Below are positions 1 through 5,520 of a stretch of DNA of 5,520 nucleotides, in pieces. The notes beneath the pieces are model-generated. The model did no database searches. It saw nothing but the letters and a program-made list of their open reading frames with translations, and had not been told where the DNA came from. Source of the DNA: an uncultured Nannocystaceae bacterium. Lineage in GTDB: Bacteria; Myxococcota_A; Polyangia; Nannocystales; Nannocystaceae. Location of the stretch: the NCBI GenBank assembly GCA_938084085.1, contig CALKDV010000274.1:1-5520 (forward strand), given 5' to 3'. Within the stretch, counting starts at the first letter, position 1. Every line of letters begins with the position of its first letter. A program made the position numbers and the translations under genes.

Positions 1-2
1 AC

Positions 3-641
3 CTCCCCTCGCCTCTCTTATGGATTCTCGACCGACTCATGACATATCCCGCGCTCCTCGGGATGTGTGTCGCCCAGCTCCTATGCGCCGCTGGAATTGT
101 GGCGGCGCCCGGATGGTGGTGGTCCCTGACCTGCTTCATGACGAGCCTACTATTCGCTCTCCGATGGGGTGGATCGGTCAACGGCGGCAGCGACAGCATC
201 ACGCTGATCACGCTCGCCTGTCTCTCGCTAGGACGCGGCTTCGCCCACGAACATCAGGTCGTGATCGGCGCCCTCTTGTATGTCGCCCTGCAATCCATCG
301 CTTCCTACCTGATCGCGGGGCTGGTCAAACTTCGCGCCCGCCGATGGCGAGACGGACGCGCCCTCCGACGATTCATCGACGGCGCCGTCGTCGGTCCGCC
401 CCCGGAGTTCGTCGGGCGAGTTTTGGCGGGACCGACGGCGATCGCCGCCTCCATCAGCGTCATCGCGTTCGAACTCAGCGCCCCGATCGCGCTGATGTCA
501 CCGGCCTTCGCCTTCGCCTTCGTTGGCGTGGCGATCCTCTTTCACGTGGTCAACGCCTACCTGCTGGGGCTCCACCGCTTCTTTTGGGCGTGGTGCGCCA
601 CGTACCCCGCCGTCTGCTTCGTCTCGGTCCTTCTTCGCTGA
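3..641 (+). CDS. Multi-pass membrane protein, HTTM-like (5' end probably outside window)
   Basis: Integral membrane protein of unknown substrate. The first in-window ATG (39-41) gives 200 residues. The frame has no stop back to base 3 and there is no Shine-Dalgarno sequence before that ATG, so the true start probably lies upstream and this is a 5'-partial gene. Counting from the ATG at 39, hydrophobic segments lie near residues 5-23, 27-42, 54-66, 74-95, 134-150, 153-174 and 180-198. A conserved-looking block at 89-113 (SYLIAGLVKLRARRWRDG) and a C-terminal block at 168-190 (LFHVVNAYLLGLHRFFWAW) resemble small HTTM proteins, which are related to vitamin K-dependent gamma-carboxylase. That assignment is from pattern memory only. 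There are no visible catalytic residues that would support an enzyme call. It converges with the minus-strand lipoprotein gene, whose 3' end overlaps its last 144 bases. It could simply be an unassigned membrane protein; the coding call is firmer than the family. Confidence 0.72.
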   Translation, partial: LPSPLLWILDRLMTYPALLGMCVAQLLCAAGIVAAPGWWWSLTCFMTSLLFALRWGGSVNGGSDSITLITLACLSLGRGFAHEHQVVIGALLYVALQSIASYLIAGLVKLRARRWRDGRALRRFIDGAVVGPPPEFVGRVLAGPTAIAASISVIAFELSAPIALMSPAFAFAFVGVAILFHVVNAYLLGLHRFFWAWCATYPAVCFVSVLLR

Positions 642-1121
642 GGCTGAGGTGTGGTCGTGAATGATGCGCCACGTTCCCCCTTGGCGCTCGAGAATCACGC
701 TAAATATCCCCTCTCCCACCTGCGGCGTCTCGGTGAGCTCCCAGTGGCCGAGGACCACCGCTCCATCTGCGCCAACGCCTCGCACATCGATCAGGTCGAA
801 GTCCAAGGTCCCCATCGTGCTCGGATCGTCGCCGTACTTTGCTCGAAATTTCGTCCGAGTTTCGGCGAACCCGCGCCGAATGTTCGCCCCCGACGTGAAC
901 ACCAGCTCCTCGCTTTGTTCGTAGCCCGAGAGGAACCCCTCGATGTCGCCCCGGTTCCACGCCGCGCGCTGCGTCTCAAGAACCGAACGGACCGACTCAT
1001 CGTCATCCGCGCCGAACTCGTGCGTCGACGGCGATTTTTGTTCGCACGACATGCAACAGACCACGAGCGCGAGCCCGAGCCGTCTCCCAACTCTCCACTC
1101 CACCTTCTGTCCATGATTCAT
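498..1121 (-). CDS. Probable lipoprotein with DUF4440 / NTF2-like domain
   Basis: A 207-residue exported protein from the ATG at 1121-1119. A basic N-terminus (residues 6-14) is followed by a short hydrophobic stretch (15-25) and cysteines at 22, 23 and 26. CMSC before Glu27 is a poor but plausible lipobox, so lipidation at Cys26 is likely rather than certain. Residues 41-159 read as a DUF4440/SnoaL-type NTF2 fold: an N-terminal helix with RAAWNRGDIEGFL, then LVFTSGANIRRG, a KYGDD-STMGTLDF segment, GHWELT, and the family's typical ending GGTWRIIHDHTS. Such domains form a cone-shaped pocket and include ketosteroid-isomerase-like enzymes and non-catalytic binders; no substrate can be read here. 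Residues 161-207 are a charged, low-complexity tail lying entirely antisense to the membrane-protein gene and absent from the usual domain. No clear ribosome site precedes any start. A GTG at 1127 or a TTG at 1178 are alternatives, but both lengthen the N-region before the signal. Confidence 0.8.
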   Translation of the reverse strand: MNHGQKVEWRVGRRLGLALVVCCMSCEQKSPSTHEFGADDDESVRSVLETQRAAWNRGDIEGFLSGYEQSEELVFTSGANIRRGFAETRTKFRAKYGDDPSTMGTLDFDLIDVRGVGADGAVVLGHWELTETPQVGEGIFSVILERQGGTWRIIHDHTSASAKKDRDEADGGVRGAPRPKEAVEPQQVGVDHVKEDRHANEGEGEGR

Positions 1122-1257
1122 TCGCACTACGCTATCGCAGTCTCTCGGCCCTTGAAAAGGCCCGTTGATGGCCCTCAAGAGATTCGACCAACGTGACTGC
1201 AGCCTCGCGAGTCGGTCGCTGTCGGCTGCCGTTCCCCCGTAATCTGCGCGGCCAATT

Positions 1258-1274
1258 TGTCCACGCAGAGGACA
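1258..1274. promoter_or_regulatory. Inverted repeat TGTCC-N7-GGACA, possible operator
   Basis: A perfect 5-bp inverted repeat with a 7-bp spacer (TGTCCACGCAGAGGACA), centred about 31 bases before the predicted start of transcription at 1297, exactly where a -35 element would sit. A dimeric regulator could bind here. The arms are short, so chance occurrence is possible, and no regulator gene is visible nearby. Confidence 0.25.
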
Positions 1275-1284
1275 GCTTCCCGTT

Positions 1285-1290
1285 TATACT
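1285..1290 (+). promoter_or_regulatory. Candidate -10 element (TATACT) for the giant lipoprotein gene
   Basis: TATACT differs from the sigma-70 -10 consensus TATAAT at one position and stands out in a GC-rich intergenic region. No good -35 hexamer is present at 16-18 bp spacing; TTGTCC at 1257-1262 is 22 bp away, which is too far. The expected transcription start, 6-8 bases downstream, coincides with the GTG start codon at 1297, so the message may be leaderless. A missing -35 together with the inverted repeat just upstream would fit activator-dependent or alternative-sigma control. Confidence 0.45.
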
Positions 1291-1296
1291 CGGCGC

Positions 1297-1356
1297 GTGG
1301 CTTGCTGGATTCGACGTTTAATTGTGCTCACGGTGCTCGCTTGGCTGCCGTCCTGC
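1297..1356 (+). other. Lipoprotein signal peptide with lipobox (residues 1-20)
   Basis: Arg6-Arg7 precede a hydrophobic core (LIVLTVLAWL), ending in Leu17-Pro18-Ser19-Cys20, a usable signal peptidase II site. Ser, not Asp, follows the cysteine; by the E. coli rule this would favour outer-membrane sorting, though that rule is uncertain for this phylum. Confidence 0.85.
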
Positions 1357-4300
1357 TCCGGTGCCGAGGAGCCCCTTTCAACGACCGAGATCGAGAGTGG
1401 CGGCGGTGATCTTGGGACCACGGCCACCTCCGGCAACACGATGGGCGACCTCGGGGCCGGCTCAAGCACCACCACGAACGACGGCTCCGGTGAAAGCAAC
1501 GACGCAACCTCCGCCACGGATGAGGGCGTCGTCCCGGGGATGCCTGGGGATCCTTGCGTCGAGGATGCCGACTGTGAAGACTTCTGCCTCATCCCCGAGG
1601 GAGAGAGGGCCGGCGATTGTGTGGAGGCGTGCCCGGAAGGGACATGTCGCCCCGACTTTGTCTGCCTCTCCATCGAAACAGAATCGGGCCCTCAAAACGC
1701 CTGTCTCCCCGCGCCGGACACGTTCTGCGAGACCTGCTCCAACAGCGCCGAGTGCGGAGATGCGCTCGATATTTGCGCCCCGCTCGCCGGCGGAAACTTT
1801 TGCATCGTCGACTGCGCCAACGATCCAGACATTTGCCCCACCGGGTTCACCTGTGGGCTTATCGGCAGCGTCGATGACGGAACCATCGTCCAACAGTGCG
1901 TGCCAAACAACGGCATCTGCTGCGTCGACGGTGACGGCGACGTCTATGGTGAAGGTGGCGGCTGCATGGGGACCGACTGCAATGACAGCGATCCCGACGT
2001 CTATGCGTCCGCCCCTGAGCTTTGTGACGGCGTCGACAACGACTGCGACGATGTTGTCGATAACATGGTCATCGACTGTGGCATCGCGAGCTGTGAGCTC
2101 GGCGCCCTCGGATATTTCGAGACCGCGGCCGAGATGTGTACCGGTGGCGTGTGCGAAGGCCCTGGAACCGCGCTTTGCGGGCTGTACACCTGCGTTGACG
2201 GAGGAGACCAGGGGGACGCCTGCGCGATCTCCTGCGACATGGAGGATGATCTAAAGTGCGTCCCAGAAGCCCACTGTGACGCCTCCACATGCCTGGATGA
2301 CCTCGCCGATGGACAGGTGTGTGATGAACTCTCAGACTGCAGCAGCAGCTACTGCGGCAACGGGTTTTGCTGCGGCAGCGGTGATTGTTGCCAGCAGGCG
2401 TCCGACTGCCCCACCTTTGGCACCGACGCGCCCATCTGCACCTCACCAGCGACCTGCCAAGGAACGAAAGGTCAGGCGGTCTGCGGGAGCAACTTCGTAT
2501 GCAGCAACACGGGGACCGAGGCAGATGATTCGGCCTGTGACACCTCGGTGCTCGCCAGCGATTGCGGGCTCTACCTCCCCGTATTTTGTAGCGGAGACGT
2601 GGATCAAGCCGCGCCTGACTGCGCCACGTCCTGTGCGACCGACGCAGAGTGCGACGCGGACGCCTTTTGTGACACCGACAACACCTGCCAGGCCGATCGT
2701 GACGACGGCGACCCCTGCGCCGCCGCGAGCTGGTGCGTCAGCGACTACTGCGGCAACGGATTTTGCTGCAGCGGCGGAGATTGCTGCCAGCAAGGGTCGG
2801 ACTGCCCCGGCAGCTACAGCGCCGCGTCCACGTGTGGCGATCCTGCCAACTGCCAAGGGACCCGCGAGGACGCCTCGTGCGTCGCGAACATCTGCGGAAC
2901 CGTCGCCAATGTGCCCGATGACGCGGCCTGTGACGCGAGCGTCGAAGCCGACCCGTGTGGCGTCTATCCCTCGCAATTTTGCAACGGATCTGAGAGCCAA
3001 AACTCCCCGAACTGCGCCGTCTCCTGCGGAAGCGACGCCGACTGCGACCTCAGCGCCTACTGCAGCGCGGGCAATATCTGCATCCCAGATGAACCGAACG
3101 GCGACCCGTGCGGCGGGGTGAGCCAATGTCAGAGTGGCTACTGCAACAACGGATTTTGCTGTGACGGTGGGGACTGCTGCGCCGCCAACTCGGACTGCGC
3201 CGCGCTCGCCCAGCCCGCGAGCTGCGACGACGCCCCGACCTGCCAAGGCACCCGGGTCGACGGGCTCTGCCAAGCCTCCTCTCAGTGCACCACGAGCAGC
3301 GTCGAAGACGATTCCGCCTGCGTCGGCCTCGGCACAGACGACTGCGGGCTGTACCCGAGCGTCTCCTGCACCGCCGACGCGGATCAGTCCTCTCCCGCCT
3401 GCGCCACAAGCTGCGTGACCGACTCGGACTGCGACCCAAATGCCTTTTGCGACGCGGGAATCTGCGCACCAACTGGCACGGCGGGTGACCCCTGCGGGGC
3501 GAGCAACGAGTGCGGGGCCGGGCTGTCTTGCGCCGACGGTGTCTGCTGCGACGGCGCCTGCGGCGGAACCTGTGAGGCGTGCAACCTCGCGGGGAGCCAG
3601 GGCACCTGCACTCCCATCGCCGACGGTGACGACCCGGCCAATGAATGTGGCAACGTGAGCTGCAGCGGCTACTACTTTGGCTGGGTCGGCGACACCTGCT
3701 ACGAGCGGGCCAACGTGGCGGACGCCTCGTGCGGAGGCGGAGGGAGTTGCCAAGATTCGGCGGACGTGTGTCCTACACAGGGTCAAGGGCCGGCCTCGGC
3801 AGCCTGCGATGACGTCTGCCAGGACCCCGACCTGGCAACCTGCACAGGGACGACCGGCGCCACCTGCGACGCGGTCACCCCCTCCCCGAATACCCAGACC
3901 TGTGGAGCGGGGGCGTGCGAGGTCACCACGGAGATCTGCAACGGCGGGGCGCCCGTGACCTGCACCCCCAACAGCGGGGCCGCGAGCGCCGAAATCTGCG
4001 ACGGCAGCGACAACGACTGTAACCCGGCCACCCCAGACGGCAGCGACGAGATGTGGGCGGGTACCGCGTGTGATGGTGCGGACGCCGACCTTTGCGCCGA
4101 AGGTGTCTTCGTGTGCAGCGCTGGTGCGCAGTCATGCACCGACAGCACTGGCGACGCCCAGGAGCTTTGCGATGGTCTCGACAATGACTGCGATCCATCC
4201 ACCGCCGATGGTGCGGACGAGCCCACCCTCAACGACGCCTGCGACGGGACCGACGCTGACCTGTGCAGCGACGGAGTGGTGGCCTGCGTCGCGGGAGGCC

Positions 4301-5274
4301 TGACCTGCACGGACGACGCGACCTCAAGCGCCGAGGTGTGTGATGGGCTCGACAACGACTGCAACCCCGCGACATCGGACGGCAGCGACGAGACGTGGGC
4401 TGGCACCGCCTGTGACGGTCCAGACGCCGACCTCTGCGAAGAGGGCACGTTCCAATGCGTGATGGGCACGCAGACCTGCGGTGACGCCACGGGCGACGCC
4501 CTCGAGGTCTGCGACGGCATCGACAACGACTGTAACCCAGGCACGGCAGACGGCGCGGACGAGCCCACGCTCAACGACGCGTGCGACGGCTCGGACTCGG
4601 ATCAATGCGCGGAAGGGAATCTCCAGTGTTCCGCCGGCAGCCTCGCGTGCTCCGACACCTCCTCCAACGACATTGAGATCTGTAACGGCCTCGACGACGA
4701 CTGCAATGGGTTTGAAGACGACGGAGGCGTGTGTCCATGCACCGTGGTGCGCGACAACGGCCGTATCTATCAAATCTGCGACGACACCAACGCCACCGCG
4801 AAGATCTGGTCCGAAGCGGACGCGGCCTGCGCGAGTGGGTCCTCGGGCTATCGACTCGTGGCGATCTCAGACCAGGCAGAAAACGATTTTCTCTTCGCCC
4901 AAGTCGACACCTACCTCGCCTTATTCAACAATCTCAAGCCCCAGGTAGATCAACGATATTTTTGGATCGGAGGCACCGACTTTTGCCCGGACCCCGGCAT
5001 GGTCTGCGGTGGCAACTGCTGTGAAGGCACCTGGTCGTGGACCAACGCGACGGTGTTCTACGACGCAGGCGCTACCGTCACCTACGACAACTGGTACGAC
5101 AACGACGGAACCAACGGCGACGTCGCCGCGACGGAGCCAAACAATGCGGGAGGAACGGAACACGTCACCGAGTTCGGCCGCTTTTACTCCGTCACCGACA
5201 CCGCCAATCAGTCGAATTGGAACGACGCCGACGGCGGCAACGTGAACTTCTATATCTGCGAATACAGCCCTTAG
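1297..5274 (+). CDS. Giant Cys-rich surface lipoprotein with MopE-type repeats and C-terminal C-type lectin domain
   Basis: A 1325-residue secreted lipoprotein starting at GTG 1297; this start puts the signal sequence in frame with lipobox LPSC (Cys20). Domains in order: signal 1-19; low-complexity stalk 21-80; N-terminal Cys-rich region 81-208, starting GDPCVEDADC; MopE-type motif 211-256 ending CDGVDNDCDD; partial repeat 294-334; three repeats of about 130 residues (335-466, 467-597, 598-725), each with 20 cysteines; Cys-rich module 726-898, including DGVCCDGACGGTCEAC; four 57-residue MopE-like repeats 899-1126 plus a truncated fifth 1127-1148; C-type lectin domain 1149-1325. The protein is very acidic and Cys-dense, as expected for a disulfide-stabilised extracellular rod. 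MopE motifs are named after the copper-binding surface protein of Methylococcus; metal identity here is unknown. Lectin motifs (EPN, WND) predict Ca2+-dependent mannose-type binding. There is no C-terminal anchor, so the protein should be tethered by its N-terminal lipid with the lectin distal. A role in adhesion is inferred. Confidence 0.95.
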   Translation: MACWIRRLIVLTVLAWLPSCSGAEEPLSTTEIESGGGDLGTTATSGNTMGDLGAGSSTTTNDGSGESNDATSATDEGVVPGMPGDPCVEDADCEDFCLIPEGERAGDCVEACPEGTCRPDFVCLSIETESGPQNACLPAPDTFCETCSNSAECGDALDICAPLAGGNFCIVDCANDPDICPTGFTCGLIGSVDDGTIVQQCVPNNGICCVDGDGDVYGEGGGCMGTDCNDSDPDVYASAPELCDGVDNDCDDVVDNMVIDCGIASCELGALGYFETAAEMCTGGVCEGPGTALCGLYTCVDGGDQGDACAISCDMEDDLKCVPEAHCDASTCLDDLADGQVCDELSDCSSSYCGNGFCCGSGDCCQQASDCPTFGTDAPICTSPATCQGTKGQAVCGSNFVCSNTGTEADDSACDTSVLASDCGLYLPVFCSGDVDQAAPDCATSCATDAECDADAFCDTDNTCQADRDDGDPCAAASWCVSDYCGNGFCCSGGDCCQQGSDCPGSYSAASTCGDPANCQGTREDASCVANICGTVANVPDDAACDASVEADPCGVYPSQFCNGSESQNSPNCAVSCGSDADCDLSAYCSAGNICIPDEPNGDPCGGVSQCQSGYCNNGFCCDGGDCCAANSDCAALAQPASCDDAPTCQGTRVDGLCQASSQCTTSSVEDDSACVGLGTDDCGLYPSVSCTADADQSSPACATSCVTDSDCDPNAFCDAGICAPTGTAGDPCGASNECGAGLSCADGVCCDGACGGTCEACNLAGSQGTCTPIADGDDPANECGNVSCSGYYFGWVGDTCYERANVADASCGGGGSCQDSADVCPTQGQGPASAACDDVCQDPDLATCTGTTGATCDAVTPSPNTQTCGAGACEVTTEICNGGAPVTCTPNSGAASAEICDGSDNDCNPATPDGSDEMWAGTACDGADADLCAEGVFVCSAGAQSCTDSTGDAQELCDGLDNDCDPSTADGADEPTLNDACDGTDADLCSDGVVACVAGGLTCTDDATSSAEVCDGLDNDCNPATSDGSDETWAGTACDGPDADLCEEGTFQCVMGTQTCGDATGDALEVCDGIDNDCNPGTADGADEPTLNDACDGSDSDQCAEGNLQCSAGSLACSDTSSNDIEICNGLDDDCNGFEDDGGVCPCTVVRDNGRIYQICDDTNATAKIWSEADAACASGSSGYRLVAISDQAENDFLFAQVDTYLALFNNLKPQVDQRYFWIGGTDFCPDPGMVCGGNCCEGTWSWTNATVFYDAGATVTYDNWYDNDGTNGDVAATEPNNAGGTEHVTEFGRFYSVTDTANQSNWNDADGGNVNFYICEYSP
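1357..1536 (+). other. Low-complexity Ser/Thr/Gly/Asp stalk (residues 21-80)
   Basis: About 60 residues dominated by Ser, Thr, Gly, Asp and Glu with no cysteine after Cys20. It links the lipid anchor to the folded Cys-rich region and is probably disordered. Stalks of this composition are typical just after the lipobox in large myxobacterial lipoproteins. Confidence 0.75.
1927..2064 (+). other. MopE-type putative metal-binding motif (residues 211-256)
   Basis: Starts with an Asp-rich DGDGDVYG loop resembling a Ca2+-binding turn, continues through GTDCNDSDPDVY and APELCDGVDNDCDD, and ends VVDN. This matches the PF11617-type putative metal-binding pattern (DxDGDGYG...DCDDxDPxVxPGAxExCDGxDNDCDG). 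It is the only full-length copy in the protein; the later 57-residue repeats keep just the CDGxDNDC half. Confidence 0.85.
2176..3471 (+). repeat. Three ~130-residue Cys-rich tandem repeats plus an upstream partial copy
   Basis: Full copies are at 2299-2694 (132 residues), 2695-3087 (131) and 3088-3471 (128). Each holds exactly 20 cysteines in the same order. Anchors shared by the copies are YC(G/N)NGFCCxGGDCC (GSGDCC in copy 1), SDC, CQGT(K/R), a dDxAC segment, CG(L/V)Y, a SC-x5-C pair, and (F/Y)C. A partial copy at 2176-2298 carries the last seven cysteines of the unit, from CGLY onward. After copy 3 a fourth begins at 3472 (GDPC, ADGVCCDGAC) but diverges into a different Cys-rich module. 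The copies differ at many synonymous sites, so the duplication is old and the protein pattern is under selection. I do not recognise the unit as a named domain. Confidence 0.88.
3991..4740 (+). repeat. Four exact 57-residue MopE-like repeats plus a truncated fifth
   Basis: Units lie at 3991-4161, 4162-4332, 4333-4503 and 4504-4674, each exactly 171 bases with no indels; a 22-residue remnant is at 4675-4740. Every full unit begins E(I/L/V)CDGxDNDC, then DGxDE, ACDGxDxD, and has six cysteines in fixed positions. Units 1 and 3 share WAGTACDG and DGSDE; units 2 and 4 share DGADEPTLNDACDG. The pattern is A-B-A-B, which points to duplication of a 342-base dimer. The last unit (EICNGLDDDCNGFEDDGG) closes the array directly before the lectin domain. 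Confidence 0.93.
4741..5271 (+). other. C-type lectin domain with complete EPN/WND calcium site (residues 1149-1325)
   Basis: Hallmarks in order: the first-helix segment WSEADAAC (Cys1178), RLVAI, AENDFLF, WIGG (1223-1226, the WIGL motif), EGTWSW (1243-1248), EPN (1280-1282), Glu1288, WND (1308-1310) and the terminal YICEY (Cys1321). Glu1280, Asn1282, Glu1288, Asn1309 and Asp1310 match the five Ca2+ site-2 ligands known in mannose-binding protein, with the same spacing from EPN to the third Glu. EPN usually means mannose-type sugars. Cys1178-Cys1321 should form the long conserved disulfide; the inner pair found in animal lectins is absent. Confidence 0.93.
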
Positions 5275-5295
5275 CCCGCGACTCGTGGCGGGTTT
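5275..5295 (+). terminator. Weak intrinsic terminator candidate after the lipoprotein gene
   Basis: CCCGC (5275-5279) can pair with GCGGG (5288-5292) across an 8-base loop, immediately followed by TTT. It starts on the base after the TAG stop. The stem has only five pairs and the T tract is short, so termination may be partial or Rho-dependent. Confidence 0.35.
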
Positions 5296-5365
5296 CGCGA
5301 CGTGTGCGCGCTCGAGCGGTCGCCGGCCGGTTGATTCCTCGGCCTTGTCGGTCCACGCTGCGCCG

Positions 5366-5520
5366 ATGGCCTCGATCGTCCTCAGCACCCTGAACGCGCG
5401 CTACATGCACGCCGCGTTCGGGCTGCGTTACCTGCTCGCCAACATGGGCGCACTCCAGGACGAGACTCGCCTGATGGAGTTCACCATCGAGATGCGGGCC
5501 GCGGACATCGTAGAGAAGAT
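5366..5520 (+). CDS. B12-binding radical SAM protein, N-terminal fragment (3' end outside window)
   Basis: The ATG at 5366 opens a frame of 51 codons that runs off the right edge without a stop. The product begins MASIVLSTLNARY and continues MHAAFGLRYLLANMG, then EFTIEMRAADIVEK. This matches the start of cobalamin-binding radical SAM proteins (B12-binding domain first, often with a C-terminal DUF4080), whose N-termini read like IVLTTLNAKYIHxxxxLRYL. The radical SAM CxxxCxxC motif would lie outside the window, so catalysis cannot be confirmed. Such proteins use a 4Fe-4S cluster and cobalamin for methylation or related radical chemistry; the substrate is unknown. No Shine-Dalgarno is evident; an in-frame TTG at 5345 is a weaker alternative start. 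It lies 91 bases after the lipoprotein stop with a weak hairpin between, so it is probably a separate transcription unit. Confidence 0.78.
   Translation, partial: MASIVLSTLNARYMHAAFGLRYLLANMGALQDETRLMEFTIEMRAADIVEK

Noticed and set aside
20..664. Alternative plus-strand frame overlapping the membrane-protein gene
   Set aside because: Its translation is Arg/Pro-rich with no hydrophobic or domain pattern, while the other frame gives clear membrane segments.
1151..1179. Imperfect hairpin (CTTGA...GGCC / GGCC...TCAAG) upstream of the minus-strand lipoprotein
   Set aside because: The stem is interrupted by a 3-versus-1 internal loop, has no T tract on either strand, and is short enough to occur by chance in GC-rich DNA.
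651..1196. Plus-strand open frame across the DUF4440 lipoprotein gene
   Set aside because: It is antisense to a gene with a recognisable domain and has an Arg/Pro-rich translation typical of a shadow frame.
1122..1296. Promoter for the minus-strand lipoprotein
   Set aside because: Scanning the minus strand, I found no convincing pair of -35 and -10 hexamers or a Shine-Dalgarno sequence, so none is annotated.
2443..3786. Long minus-strand open frame (447 codons) antisense to the giant lipoprotein gene
   Set aside because: The translation is Ala/Val/Gly/Arg-rich and low in complexity. It mirrors the Cys-rich repeats on the other strand, where TGC/GAC codons rarely create antisense stops. It has no domain or signal of its own.
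3991..4740. Regular 171-base periodicity considered as a CRISPR or non-coding tandem array
   Set aside because: The period is a multiple of three, the frame stays open, and differences are mostly synonymous or conservative. It is a protein repeat, not a DNA-level array.

Overview
The window looks like chromosomal DNA from a GC-rich, predatory-type deltaproteobacterium, most likely Myxococcota and perhaps a Nannocystaceae relative. This rests on three things seen in the sequence: GC-rich codon use, a very long Cys/Asp/Gly-rich secreted lipoprotein with MopE-type metal-binding motifs and a Ser/Thr/Gly stalk, and a DUF4440-type small lipoprotein beside it. The taxonomic call is inference.

Layout: (1) The 3' part of a multi-pass membrane protein, probably HTTM-like, runs on + to 641; its reading frame is open to the left edge. 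(2) A convergent minus-strand gene (1121 down to 498) encodes a probable lipoprotein with an NTF2-like/DUF4440 domain. Its last 47 codons are antisense to the end of the membrane-protein gene. (3) A divergent intergenic region (1122-1296) holds a good -10 hexamer (TATACT, 1285-1290) and a perfect 5-bp inverted repeat where a -35 element would lie. (4) A 1325-residue lipoprotein gene (1297-5274) dominates the window. (5) A weak hairpin follows its stop. (6) The first 51 codons of a B12-binding radical SAM protein begin at 5366 and run off the right edge.

The giant lipoprotein is the item of interest. In order it has a lipoprotein signal (LPSC, Cys20), a low-complexity stalk, a Cys-rich N-terminal region, one MopE-type Asp-rich motif, and three tandem repeats of about 130 residues. 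Each of these repeats carries exactly 20 cysteines in the same register, with flanking partial copies. Then come a common myxobacterial Cys-rich module, four exact-length 57-residue MopE-like repeats arranged A-B-A-B, a truncated fifth, and a C-terminal C-type lectin domain with the complete set of mannose-type Ca2+ ligands (EPN, Glu, WND). The simplest reading is a surface-anchored, disulfide-rigidified, Ca2+- or metal-binding rod that presents a lectin head, plausibly for adhesion to glycans on prey, kin or matrix. That function is inferred. The neighbouring genes look unrelated, so I see no multi-gene system here; the novelty lies in this one protein's architecture and its possibly leaderless expression.
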